Part shown: piece by piece, positions 53,381 to 62,392 of the stretch
How positions within the stretch are numbered: the stretch's first letter is position 1
How the letters are laid out: each line of letters starts with the position of its first letter
DNA from: Gammaproteobacteria bacterium
Lineage (GTDB): Bacteria > Pseudomonadota > Gammaproteobacteria > Xanthomonadales > SZUA-36
Length of the DNA stretch: 64,000 nucleotides
Assembly: GCA_021772915.1 (NCBI GenBank)
Contig: JAJFLB010000018.1
Span: forward strand, 186,001 to 250,000
Direction of reading: 5' to 3'
The notes under the pieces: generated by a model
The model's database searches: none
Seen by the model: only the letters and a program-made list of their open reading frames with translations
Told to the model about the DNA's origin: nothing
Made by a program: the position numbers and the translations under genes

Positions 53381-54239
53381 CTGGCATTTCCCGGTCGGCC
53401 TTCGGCTGACCATTTTCGGTGCCATCTGTACTGATAGACCCAGAGTCTGATTGTTGGAGTTTTTGTTTCGTCCCTGCCGGTCGTTGACCGCGTTTCAACC
53501 GCCAGGTTCGGCGCCCGACAACTGTGATGACCAGGCCGGAAAGAACGTAAGCACTACCAAAAATAGTACCCATGATTGGCGGATCAAGCGCAATCAACAC
53601 AATGATAAGCACCGCCAGTAAAACCCACACTGCCGGAACTTTATCTCCGCTTGGACCCACTTTGAAACTGTAATAGCGTAGACGTGAAAACATCAGCACA
53701 CCAAGTACGACTGTCTCCAAAAAGATCAGCCAACGTACGCTTTCACCTGCGACACCGTTGTCTATAAAAAACCATATCGTAAAAACCAGCGTACCGGCTG
53801 CTGCCGGGCTGGCTAATCCCTGAAAATAGCGTTTATCTGCAATGCCTGCCTGGGTATTGAAGCGCGCCAGACGCAATGCGGCACAGGCAACAAACAGAAA
53901 TGATGCCAGCCAGCCAAGTTTACCGGCCATAGGGCTGATTTCACTCAGGCTGGACAGTGACCAGGTGAAAGCCAGCAATGCGGGTGCAAGACCGAAAGAA
54001 ATCAGATCTGCAAGGCTGTCGTACTGCTCTCCGAAGTCACTTTGCGTATGGGTCAGACGCGCCACGCGCCCATCCAGCCCGTCCAGCATACCCGCCACAA
54101 TAATTGCGATTGCAGCGACCTCGTACCTGCCGTTGATCCCTGAAATGATCGAGTAAAAACCGGCAAATAACGCCCCCGAAGTCAACAGGTTGGGTAACAG
54201 GAAAACACCACGTTTTCGAATGGATCTATCCGAATTCAT
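53373..54239 (-). CDS. pssA: CDP-diacylglycerol-serine O-phosphatidyltransferase
   Basis: Integral membrane CDP-alcohol phosphotransferase making phosphatidylserine. Signature DGLDGRVARLTHTQSDFGEQ followed by YDSLAD (DGxxAR-x8-G-x3-D-x3-D) near residue 52-78, with about seven membrane spans. 288 residues; the last 40 are hydrophilic (KLQQSDSGSISTDGTENGQP) and variable. Type II, membrane form, unlike the E. coli PssA. Confidence 0.93.
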   Translation of the reverse strand: MNSDRSIRKRGVFLLPNLLTSGALFAGFYSIISGINGRYEVAAIAIIVAGMLDGLDGRVARLTHTQSDFGEQYDSLADLISFGLAPALLAFTWSLSSLSEISPMAGKLGWLASFLFVACAALRLARFNTQAGIADKRYFQGLASPAAAGTLVFTIWFFIDNGVAGESVRWLIFLETVVLGVLMFSRLRYYSFKVGPSGDKVPAVWVLLAVLIIVLIALDPPIMGTIFGSAYVLSGLVITVVGRRTWRLKRGQRPAGTKQKLQQSDSGSISTDGTENGQPKADREMPGD

Positions 54240-54334
54240 CTACACACCAGGTCCAGAATTATCAAGCGGATGATACCACTTAGCTTTGCTGTGATATAAG
54301 ATCGGGGCACATTTCTTCGGAAAGCGAAGCGAAG

Positions 54335-54814
54335 ATGCGATTAACAAGAATAGTGGCGGTCGCCTTCATTGTGGCTACGGCCCTGACGGCATTTGACAGT
54401 GTCGCCAGGGATGAGATCTATCGCTGGGTCGACGAAAAGGGTGTGGTCCATTTTGGAGATCTGCCTCCAGGGCAGGCAGACGCTGAACAAATTGAACACC
54501 GCCAGCACCGGCCCGGCGCCGTAAAGAATCCTGATAACCAGCCTCAAGCCAATGAGGAGCAGTTGGTTGCAGAGCCTTCGTATGCCGAAAGTAGACGGCA
54601 GGAACGTGCTACAAAGCGCCAACAAGCTGCGCAGAAACGCCGGGCAATTGACGCCCAGTGTGCGCGTCAAAGACGGCTGTTGGCGCGTTTTGAACCCCAT
54701 CCAAGGGTGATGGTGGAAAACGAGGACGGGACGGTGAGTCGTATCGGCGACAATGAACGTCTGCAAGTTGTGGCTGATACCAAAACCTATATCAGTGAGA
54801 ACTGCCACAGCTGA
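54335..54814 (+). CDS. DUF4124 domain exported protein
   Basis: 159 residues: signal peptide (about 1-24, AFIVATALTAFDSVA), then a DUF4124 segment (DEIYRWVDEKGVVHFGDLPP, 26-45) and a basic, helical middle rich in Gln/Arg, ending with two cysteines. Function of DUF4124 proteins is unknown; they are common single-copy periplasmic proteins of gammaproteobacteria. Stands alone between divergent pssA and proS. Confidence 0.85.
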   Translation: MRLTRIVAVAFIVATALTAFDSVARDEIYRWVDEKGVVHFGDLPPGQADAEQIEHRQHRPGAVKNPDNQPQANEEQLVAEPSYAESRRQERATKRQQAAQKRRAIDAQCARQRRLLARFEPHPRVMVENEDGTVSRIGDNERLQVVADTKTYISENCHS

Positions 54815-54962
54815 AAAAATTAAATGCTTTAAAGTGCAGTCCCGGCCAGATTAATTGACATGTGTGGTTACAGCATTTGTCGGCCTCGGGAGCCCAAAAT
54901 ACCAATTCAACAACAGGAACAGTGCGACACCATGTTGATCAAATCAAGAATACAGGTGCAAT

Positions 54963-56684
54963 ATGCAGGCCAGTAAATTCCACCTGTTCACAACCCGGGA
55001 AACGCCTGCCGAGGCAGAAATTACCAGCCACCGCCTGATGCTACGCAGCGGTATGATTCGTAAACTCACCTCGGGTATTTATACGTGGACGCCACTGGGT
55101 CTGCGAGTCTTGCAAAAAGTGGAATCCATCGTCAGGGATGAAATGGATAAAGCCGGCTACCTGGAAATACTGATGCCAGCGGTCCAGCCCGCCGAGTTGT
55201 GGCGGGAAACCGGTCGCTGGGAGAAGTTTGGCGCACAGCTATTGAAGATAGAGGATCGCTCGGGGCGTCATTACTGTTTTGGTCCAACCCATGAAGAGGT
55301 CATGACTGATTTCGTGCGTAATGAAATACGTAGCTACAAGCAATTGCCGATCACTTTCTACCAGATTCAAACCAAGTTCCGTGATGAAATTCGGCCACGG
55401 TTTGGCGTCATGCGGGCACGCGAGTTCCTGATGAAGGACGCCTATTCATTTCATATAGACGACGCAAGCCTGGATGACACCTATTGGGAAATGCATCGGG
55501 TCTATTCGCGTATCTTCACCCGTACCGGATTAAGTTTTCGCTCCGTAGAGGCTGACTCCGGCGCCATCGGCGGAAGCAAGTCGCATGAATTCCACGTGTT
55601 GGCCGAGTCCGGTGAAGACCTGATCGCGTTTTCCGACCAGTCAGATTACGCCTCGAATGTGGAAATGGCCGCTGTGGCCAATCTTCGGGGCAACCCGACG
55701 GAGGCCACAGAAGAATTACGCACCATTGACACGCCAGATGCTCACACCATCGAGGAACTGGTCAATGCCCACGGCGTCGCTATCGAAAAAACCATCAAAA
55801 CGCTGATCGTACAAGCGGCACAGGACTGTAAGGAGGATTTCGTAGCATTGCTGATTCGGGGTGACCGCACACTCAATGCCGTGAAGGCCGAACGGCTAGA
55901 GCAGGTTGCAAGTCCGTTGCGATTTGCCGATGACGAGGAAATTCGAGCAACCGTTGGCGCAGGTCCCGGCTCACTGGGACCGGTTGGTCTGTCGCTACCC
56001 GTCATCGCGGACCAGGAAATTACCTTGATGTCCGATTTTGTCGCTGGCGCGAACACCGATGACAAACATTACCTTGGCATCAACTGGAAACGAGACCTGG
56101 CGGTACCGATAACTGCCGACCTTAGAAACGTTATCGAAGGCGACCCCAGCCCGGATGGAAAGGGCACGCTGCACCTCGCACGTGGAATTGAAGTGGGTCA
56201 CATATTCCAGTTGGGAACGGCCTACTCCGAATCGATGAAAGCTGTCGTGCTTGGTGAAGACGGCAAGTCGCACATTATGCCAATGGGTTGCTACGGCATC
56301 GGTGTTTCGCGAATTGTCGCGGCCGCCATTGAACAGAATAATGACGACCGGGGTATATGCTGGCCGGAGCCGATTGCGCCCTTCCAGCTCGCGTTGTTGC
56401 CGATGAACGCCAAGAAGTCCCAACGAGTACAGGCAGCCGCACAGGAGCTTTATTCACAGCTCCTTCAAGCCGGGGTTGAGGTTTTCTACGACGACCGTAA
56501 ATTACGACCGGGTGTCATGTTCAATGACATCGAGTTGATCGGCATTCCACATCGGATCGTCATTGGGGAGCGTGGTCTTGACAACGGTGTTTTGGAGTAC
56601 CGGAGACGCGAGGACACAGAAAATACTGAAATTCAGCTGGACGGCGCCGTGGATGCGATCCTGGAGAAAATTGGCGCAGGCTAG
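54963..56684 (+). CDS. proS: Prolyl-tRNA synthetase
   Basis: Class II synthetase, 573 residues, of the bacterial type with an editing (INS) domain between motifs 2 and 3 (about 230-395). Motif 1 [20 protein letters not shown], motif 2 [20 protein letters not shown], motif 3 [14 protein letters not shown], then the anticodon-binding domain ([20 protein letters not shown]). A short leader (AGGTGCAAT) precedes the ATG. Confidence 0.97.
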   Translation: MQASKFHLFTTRETPAEAEITSHRLMLRSGMIRKLTSGIYTWTPLGLRVLQKVESIVRDEMDKAGYLEILMPAVQPAELWRETGRWEKFGAQLLKIEDRSGRHYCFGPTHEEVMTDFVRNEIRSYKQLPITFYQIQTKFRDEIRPRFGVMRAREFLMKDAYSFHIDDASLDDTYWEMHRVYSRIFTRTGLSFRSVEADSGAIGGSKSHEFHVLAESGEDLIAFSDQSDYASNVEMAAVANLRGNPTEATEELRTIDTPDAHTIEELVNAHGVAIEKTIKTLIVQAAQDCKEDFVALLIRGDRTLNAVKAERLEQVASPLRFADDEEIRATVGAGPGSLGPVGLSLPVIADQEITLMSDFVAGANTDDKHYLGINWKRDLAVPITADLRNVIEGDPSPDGKGTLHLARGIEVGHIFQLGTAYSESMKAVVLGEDGKSHIMPMGCYGIGVSRIVAAAIEQNNDDRGICWPEPIAPFQLALLPMNAKKSQRVQAAAQELYSQLLQAGVEVFYDDRKLRPGVMFNDIELIGIPHRIVIGERGLDNGVLEYRRREDTENTEIQLDGAVDAILEKIGAG

Positions 56685-56702
56685 GGAGTACGTCCCCACT
56701 CG

Positions 56703-56740
56703 TGTAGGAGGGACGACACCGGCGTCCCGATTTGTCCCAC
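56703..56740. repeat. Half-size palindromic repeat, divergent
   Basis: GTAGGAGGGACGACACCGG then CGTCCCGATTTGTCCCAC: a GGGACG/CGTCCC hairpin flanked by GTAGGAGG and TGTCCCAC. A degenerate member or relative of the family seen at 56762. Confidence 0.5.
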
Positions 56741-56761
56741 TGAACGAATTTATGGCCCCCG

Positions 56762-56828
56762 GTAGGAGGTACGAGCTCGCTCGTGCCGAATGTGTGAGGT
56801 TCCTGACGAGCAAGCTCGTCAGTCCTAC
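56762..56828. repeat. REP/BIME-like palindromic element, copy 5
   Basis: Ends GTAGGAGGTACGAGC (56762) and GTCAGTCCTAC (to 56828); the second inner hairpin CTGACGAGC-AA-GCTCGTCAG (56802-56821) is perfect. Between convergent proS and the mscS-like gene; a further small palindrome (CGATGAACGAGTTCATCG) follows at about 56850. Confidence 0.78.
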
Positions 56829-56885
56829 AAGGTCCGAGTAAGTCCGTATCCGATGAACGAGTTCATCGATCGTACAGGACGTTAA

Positions 56886-58034
56886 TCATTCGGGTGACGA
56901 ATTGGGACTCTGAAGCCCACTGCGCACATGAATGTCTGTCTGTGGGAACGGAATCTCGACGCCATGCTCTTTAAACGCCTTGTAGGTGTTTTTCAGTAAA
57001 TCGTGGCGGATGCGGCCACGTAATTGTGGATGCTCGATCCAGACCAGCAATTCAAAATCAAGCGAACTGTCACCGAAAGCACGCATACGTACTCTGGGTT
57101 CAGGATGCCTCGCAACTTCTTCATGATCGAGGCCAACGGACACCAAAATTTCACATACCTCGTCAACATCGCTTCCGTAAGCGACGCCGACCGGCATCCG
57201 GATACGTTCCTTTAACCACGGCCCCCCGCTTTCATTGATAATTTTTGCGTTGGCAATGACTGCATTGGGAATGGTCACTTCAACATCATCACGTGTCAGA
57301 AGACGCGTCGAACGCATACCGAGACTGGTGACTTCACCGCGTTCACCCGTATCAAGCACAATATAATCACCAATCTTGTAGGGTGCATCGGCAGCAATGA
57401 AAATGCCCGAAAACAGATTCGCAAGGGAGTCACGTGCTGCAAAACCGACGGCTATACCAATAACACCGGCCGAAGCCAGCCAGGCCGTTGGCTCTATTCC
57501 CCAGATCAGCAAGAACAGATAGGCGCCGGCACCAACGAGCACTATCTTGATACTCATGTCAAACAGGGGGATGGTGCTTTCCTGGACAATTCCAAGACGG
57601 TGATGATGAGCGCTGATCATTTCGAGCACGATGCGCGCAGTGCGCAATCCCGCTTTGAGCCAGGAAAATAACAGAATGGTCACCAACGCAGAAAGTGTTG
57701 TCTCGCGCAGTGTCGCTGGCAAGTCGTAGGCAGCAACAGACAACATCAGTGCCAGTGTTACCGAGGTCAGCACCAGCGGTCGGGTCAGGTACTCGATCAG
57801 GTTATCATCTGCTTTGGTGCTGGTCTTCGCAGCCATCTTCAGGAGGCTGTGCCTGAGCAAGATCTTCAAGGGTCTGCTGAGCGAATAAGCAACCGCAACC
57901 AGCAGCAATGTCAACAAACCAGGATAAGGCGCCAGATAATCCCAGGCCGGTTGCAACCAATCCGGGAGGTAATGCGAGATATCCAGATCCGGTTTGGTCT
58001 CAGTGACTGTTACGGCTGCTTCAGTTGCCTGCAT
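56886..58034 (-). CDS. MscS-family mechanosensitive channel
   Basis: 382 residues. Four or five predicted spans (about 40-60, 90-105, 115-135, 160-180, 187-205) lead to the pore helix AVGFAARDSLANLFSGIFIA, followed by the beta domain (PYKIGDYIVLDTGERGEVTS, RSTRLLTRDDVEVTIPN) and an alpha/beta C domain. It should open under membrane tension to release osmolytes. Larger than E. coli MscS (286) by an added N-terminal region, so closer to YbdG/YnaI-type members. Confidence 0.9.
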   Translation of the reverse strand: MQATEAAVTVTETKPDLDISHYLPDWLQPAWDYLAPYPGLLTLLLVAVAYSLSRPLKILLRHSLLKMAAKTSTKADDNLIEYLTRPLVLTSVTLALMLSVAAYDLPATLRETTLSALVTILLFSWLKAGLRTARIVLEMISAHHHRLGIVQESTIPLFDMSIKIVLVGAGAYLFLLIWGIEPTAWLASAGVIGIAVGFAARDSLANLFSGIFIAADAPYKIGDYIVLDTGERGEVTSLGMRSTRLLTRDDVEVTIPNAVIANAKIINESGGPWLKERIRMPVGVAYGSDVDEVCEILVSVGLDHEEVARHPEPRVRMRAFGDSSLDFELLVWIEHPQLRGRIRHDLLKNTYKAFKEHGVEIPFPQTDIHVRSGLQSPNSSPE

Positions 58035-58071
58035 GTTTCACCTCTGAAAACTATTTTGTGCACTGCCAACT

Positions 58072-59094
58072 TTAATTGATGCCGCATTCAGCCAGATTCC
58101 GGATGCCTACAGCAGACCGCAATTGTTGCATGAATGGCAGGGTGATCTCACGTGCACGTTGTGCGCCTTCCAACAAGCGGGCCTCAATACGGGCGGGTTC
58201 CGCGAGCAGCTCTTCGTAACTCGACCTTGCAGCCGCGAGTTCGTCATTGATCAACTCGAAACACTGTTGCTTAACATCACCCCAACCGATACCGCTGGCA
58301 AAAGACTGTTTCATGTCCTCGCGTTGTGACGCATCTGCGAAAGCCGAGTAAATGGCAAACAATGCGGAATCCTCCGTCTGCTTGGGCTCACCAGGCTCCA
58401 ACGAGTTGGTCACTATTTTCATGATGAACTTGCGCAGTTTCTTCTCCGGCAGCCACAGCGGAATGGTGTTGTTGTAACTCTTGGACATTTTGCGTCCATC
58501 CCGACCTGGTAACACGGCCACATTGTCGTCCACCACGGCTTCGGGCAGCACAAAATGTTGGCCGAAATGGTGATTAAATCGCTGCGCGATATCACGTGCC
58601 ATTTCAATATGCTGGATCTGGTCACGACCCACTGGAACCGAATTGGCGTTAAACATCAGGATGTCGGCGGCCATCAGGATCGGGTAGCTGAACAAACCCA
58701 TGGTCGTAGCAAAATCCGGGTCTTCACCTGCCGTAATATTGTCCTGTACGGTCGCCTTGTAAGCGTGGGCACGGTTCATTAAACCCTTGGCCGTGACGCA
58801 AGTCAGCAACCAGGTCAATTCTGAAATTTCTGGGATATCAGACTGACGATAAAACAACGCTTTGTCAGTATCCAGACCCAGTGCCAGCCAGGTTGCTGCG
58901 ATTTCCAGTGTGGACTGCTGGACCACTTCGGGTTCACGACACTTAATCAATGCATGGTAGTCCGCAAGAAAATAACAGGATTGAACATCACTTTGATGAC
59001 TCGCCTGAATGCACGGCTTGATGGCACCGACGTAATTACCAAGGTGGGGACTACCGGTGGTAGTGATTCCGGTCAGTACGGTGCGTTTGCTCAT
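58072..59094 (-). CDS. trpS: Tryptophanyl-tRNA synthetase
   Basis: Class I synthetase, 340 residues. HIGH-like [20 protein letters not shown] near residue 8, substrate pocket [10 protein letters not shown], and KMSKS in [18 protein letters not shown] near 190. The family length is about 335. Located 37 bases upstream of the mscS-like gene on the same strand. Confidence 0.96.
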   Translation of the reverse strand: MSKRTVLTGITTTGSPHLGNYVGAIKPCIQASHQSDVQSCYFLADYHALIKCREPEVVQQSTLEIAATWLALGLDTDKALFYRQSDIPEISELTWLLTCVTAKGLMNRAHAYKATVQDNITAGEDPDFATTMGLFSYPILMAADILMFNANSVPVGRDQIQHIEMARDIAQRFNHHFGQHFVLPEAVVDDNVAVLPGRDGRKMSKSYNNTIPLWLPEKKLRKFIMKIVTNSLEPGEPKQTEDSALFAIYSAFADASQREDMKQSFASGIGWGDVKQQCFELINDELAAARSSYEELLAEPARIEARLLEGAQRAREITLPFMQQLRSAVGIRNLAECGIN

Positions 59095-59225
59095 GTGCGG
59101 CTTACTGTTTTATGGAGTTTCGAAAGGCTATTCTAAGCGCATTGGCCGGTTCATTTAAACAACTCCCTTACCGGTTTGGCGCAAATTAGAGGCTAACCCT
59201 CAACCTGTGCCGGTCGGTTATGGAC

Positions 59226-59888
59226 TCAGATGTCACCCGGGCAACGTTTCAGGTCACGGGCAATATCAAGTTCGTCTCCCGAGGCCCTGGCCAATCCTCG
59301 TATGCAGGCCAGCATGTCAGGCAGATCTTTGCGCAATGTTCGACGCACCAGCCATCTTGGTGCGGGGAACCTGGATTGAATCCTGATCTCATGAGTAACC
59401 AGGATGTCACCAGTGCCTGAAAGTGACTCAAACGTCCACCGTCCTTCCAGGACCTTAAGATCGCCATCGATGAGGTGTACCTCTCCGTGGCCAGTGGACG
59501 TTCTGCTGGCTTCAAAACTAAAATCCAGCGTCGGTGTAAACCAGCTGTTACGAAGACGATAATGCTTCCGGGTATAGAACAAACCTGGCTCGAGCACTTC
59601 ACACTGCTTCAGGCCACGAACATAGATGTACTCATGTTTGCAGTAGCCGATGATGTCCCAAACAGCGTCTGGGTCGGTGTGAAACAAGGCCGTAACCCGC
59701 GCTGCGCCACCAGGTTCCCCCCGTGCTACCGTTTGCAAAAGAACCTCACCACGATCTAACCGTACTCGGTCCTCGGTACTCAAAGTTGCCGAAACTGCAT
59801 CGCTGAGCCCTGGTCTTGCCAACAGAGTCAAAGCAAGCAACCCCCCTGTCACAATCAACTTATTGGCAAGTATATTTACGTCCTTCAT
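59226..59888 (-). CDS. Exported SRPBCC/START-like protein
   Basis: 220 residues from ATG 59888; the longer frame to 59945 is judged non-coding because it covers the oxyR upstream region. Signal peptide (about 1-30, LIVTGGLLALTLLARPGLSDA). The rest looks like a polyketide-cyclase/SRPBCC lipid-binding fold (AARVTALFHTDPDAVWDIIG, VLEGRWTFESLSGTGDILVT, RRTLRKDLPDMLACIRGLAR). Ligand unknown. Divergent from oxyR. Confidence 0.75.
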   Translation of the reverse strand: MKDVNILANKLIVTGGLLALTLLARPGLSDAVSATLSTEDRVRLDRGEVLLQTVARGEPGGAARVTALFHTDPDAVWDIIGYCKHEYIYVRGLKQCEVLEPGLFYTRKHYRLRNSWFTPTLDFSFEASRTSTGHGEVHLIDGDLKVLEGRWTFESLSGTGDILVTHEIRIQSRFPAPRWLVRRTLRKDLPDMLACIRGLARASGDELDIARDLKRCPGDI

Positions 59889-59965
59889 ATTGGTCCAAGT
59901 ATAGTGAACGCTGGATAAGGTGACCGACGGTCGTGTATATCGCATGCATTGGTAATTTGTATCAA

Positions 59966-59996
59966 TTGACAGTTTTACATAGCCATAAACTATAAT
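59966..59996 (+). promoter_or_regulatory. Candidate oxyR promoter
   Basis: TTGACA (59966-59971) and TATAAT (59991-59996) with a 19-base spacer. The -10 box ends 6 bases before the oxyR ATG (60003), so transcription would begin at or near the start codon, implying a leaderless or nearly leaderless message. Confidence 0.55.
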
Positions 59997-60002
59997 AGGG
60001 CA

Positions 60003-60905
60003 ATGAATTTTCGTGCCCTTCAGTATTTCGTGAAACTTGCTGAGCTAAAACATTTCAGCAAGGCTGCCAATGCCTGTTTTGTCAGCCAGCCCACCTTGAG
60101 CACACAAATCCGCAAGCTCGAGGATGAACTGGGTGTTTCGCTCGTGGAGCGGGCTCCCCGTCGGGTCATGTTGACACCAGTAGGTGAGGATATAGCGCAA
60201 CGTGCACGGCACGTTCTTCGCGATATCGAGCACCTCAAGGAAGCGGCACAACGTAGTAAGGATCCAGCCACGGGGACGCTCAGGCTGGCTATTTTCCCCA
60301 CGCTGGCCCCCTATATTTTGCCCCATGTTATTCCTTCGATCTGCCGGCAGTTCCCGGATTTGCGCTTACAGTTGGCTGAGGAGAAAACTGCGGATATTTT
60401 GCAAATGCTCGATCAGGGTCAACTGGATGCCGGGATACTGGCATTACCCGTTGAGGACGAAGGAATGGAAATTGAAATCCTCTTTGAAGAACCCTTTGTC
60501 ACCGCGCTGCCATCTTCCCACCCACTGTGCGATAAAAAAATGATCAGCGTGGCGGATCTTGAGGGAGAGGAGTTACTGTTACTGGAGGAAGGCCATTGTC
60601 TGCGGCAACACGCCCTGGAAGTCTGCAAACTGGCCGGGGCCCATGAGCGGCTGGATTTTCATGCAACCAGCATGGAAACATTGCGCCAAATGGTGGCCGC
60701 CAACGCAGGTGTGACCCTGATGCCAGTCTTATCTGTCAGACCGCCCATACCGATAACAGACAACATCGTCCTGCGTTCTTTTGAACCCCCGACACCCAAA
60801 CGTACAATCGCCCTGGTGTGGCGAAACAGTTCGCCGCTCGGGGTGTTACTGCGCAAGCTCACCGCCAGCCTAAAAGTCAAACCGACTTCGTTGCTGAAGC
60901 CCTGA
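60003..60905 (+). CDS. oxyR: Hydrogen-peroxide sensor OxyR (LysR family)
   Basis: 300-residue LysR-type regulator: HTH domain (MNFRALQYFVKLAELKHFSK, VSQPTLSTQIRKLEDELG) and effector domain. The redox pair is in EEGHCLRQHALEVCKLAG; counting from the first residue the cysteines are 199 and 208, identical in number to E. coli OxyR. Thr/Arg residues FHATSMETLRQMVAANAGVT also match. Likely activates peroxide-defence genes outside this window and represses its own promoter. Confidence 0.93.
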   Translation: MNFRALQYFVKLAELKHFSKAANACFVSQPTLSTQIRKLEDELGVSLVERAPRRVMLTPVGEDIAQRARHVLRDIEHLKEAAQRSKDPATGTLRLAIFPTLAPYILPHVIPSICRQFPDLRLQLAEEKTADILQMLDQGQLDAGILALPVEDEGMEIEILFEEPFVTALPSSHPLCDKKMISVADLEGEELLLLEEGHCLRQHALEVCKLAGAHERLDFHATSMETLRQMVAANAGVTLMPVLSVRPPIPITDNIVLRSFEPPTPKRTIALVWRNSSPLGVLLRKLTASLKVKPTSLLKP

Positions 60906-60949
60906 TTCTTCGCCAACCCACAGGATCTAGCAAACCACAACCGGGCCAC

Positions 60950-62341
60950 TCACAGGACTTTGCTCTTGAATACCATCATCTTGTCCCGCGTCATTTCATG
61001 CATCGAGTACTGAATCCCACCCATTCCAATTCCCGATGAATCCCTGCCACCAAAGGGCATCCAGTCCACGCGAAAAGCCGAGTGGTCGTTGACCATGACC
61101 GCGGTGGCATTCAGCAGCCGGACTGATTCCAGAGCAGCCTCAAGCGACTGGGTAAATATCGACGCCTGGAAAGCGTAAGGCAGGGCATTGGCACTGCTTA
61201 TCGCCTGACTTCGATCCTGGTAAGAATAAACACACACCACAGGTCCAAAGATTTCCAGACGAGAAACCTTGGCGTCCGGTGGCGGATTCAGCAACACGGT
61301 AGGTGCATAACAGGTGGCGGAAATCCTGTGGCCTCCACACAGCACTTTGGCACCCTGCTGTTTGGCTTCATCAACCCAGGACTCAACACGATCAACTTCG
61401 CGCGGCAAAATCAGTGGCCCAACTTCAGTGTGTTGATCCAGTGGGTCACCTACGACAAGTTTGCAGGCCCTCGCTGCCAGTTGCTCCGCCAGCTTGTCAC
61501 ACACACTCTCATGGGCAAAGACGCGTTGCACCGAAACACAAACCTGACCCGCGTGGTAAAAGCCACCTTTGAGCAAACTCTCAAGCATGTCTTCAAAGTC
61601 CGCATCGGCTTCCACGATGACCGGCGCAGCGCCACCATGCTCCAACGCACAGCGGGTACCCGGTGACAACCTGGATCGCAAATACCAGCCCACATTGCCG
61701 GAGCCGATGAACGACAAGTAGTTGCAACGTGGATCAGTCACCAGTTTTTCTGCGTTGTCGTTGTCACACAAAAGACCTTGAACCCAGCCTTCCGGTAACC
61801 CTGCCTCTGCCAGGACCTCCAGTAGTCTCAAACAGGACAAGGGCGTAGTCAATGCCGGTTTAATGATCACCGGCGTACCCACAGCGATTGCGGGAATCAC
61901 CTGATGGATTATCAGGTTCAGCGGGTGATTAAAGGCACTGATGGAGCAAACAACCCCAATGGGTTCACGCGTCGTAAACGCCAGTCGATTGATGGATGAC
62001 TGGGTCTGCCCCATGGGAATTTGCTCACCCTTGATCTGGGAAATGTGCTCTATACCCAGTTTGACGCCATTGATAGCCCGCAGCACTTCAACCCTGGAAT
62101 CCGTATAAGGCTTACCGCCCTCCGCTGCCGCAAGGACAGTTAGTTCCTCGATCTCACCACGCATGATCTCTGCTGTTTTTTCCAGGATTGCAATCCGCTC
62201 AAAGGCCGTTATCCATTGTGAGCGGTCCTCAAAAAGCCCGTGGGCCACTTGCAACGCCCGTTCGACATCAGCAGCATCGTGCAGCGAGACTTCTTTGATC
62301 AATGATCCGTCATAGGGTCTGGTAACTGCCAGTGAGTGCAT
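60950..62341 (-). CDS. Aldehyde dehydrogenase family protein
   Basis: NAD(P)-dependent aldehyde dehydrogenase, 463 residues. Catalytic residues are in place: Asn139 (ISAFNHPLN), Glu234 (CALEHGGAAPVIVE) and nucleophile Cys268 (HAGQVCVSVQRVF); cofactor loop FIGSGNVGWYL. Natural aldehyde unknown. It is 51 bases downstream of an acetolactate-synthase-like gene on the same strand, suggesting that it oxidises an aldehyde made or used by that TPP enzyme. Converges on oxyR. Confidence 0.88.
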   Translation of the reverse strand: MHSLAVTRPYDGSLIKEVSLHDAADVERALQVAHGLFEDRSQWITAFERIAILEKTAEIMRGEIEELTVLAAAEGGKPYTDSRVEVLRAINGVKLGIEHISQIKGEQIPMGQTQSSINRLAFTTREPIGVVCSISAFNHPLNLIIHQVIPAIAVGTPVIIKPALTTPLSCLRLLEVLAEAGLPEGWVQGLLCDNDNAEKLVTDPRCNYLSFIGSGNVGWYLRSRLSPGTRCALEHGGAAPVIVEADADFEDMLESLLKGGFYHAGQVCVSVQRVFAHESVCDKLAEQLAARACKLVVGDPLDQHTEVGPLILPREVDRVESWVDEAKQQGAKVLCGGHRISATCYAPTVLLNPPPDAKVSRLEIFGPVVCVYSYQDRSQAISSANALPYAFQASIFTQSLEAALESVRLLNATAVMVNDHSAFRVDWMPFGGRDSSGIGMGGIQYSMHEMTRDKMMVFKSKVL

Positions 62342-62392
62342 TCAAACCTCCTTCAATGTATTAGCCCGCATATTGCCCCAGTATCCCAGCGC

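Noticed and set aside
59095-59225. tRNA-like palindromes in the trpS upstream spacer
   Set aside because: No acceptor stem, T-loop GTTCRA at correct distance or CCA end could be assembled.
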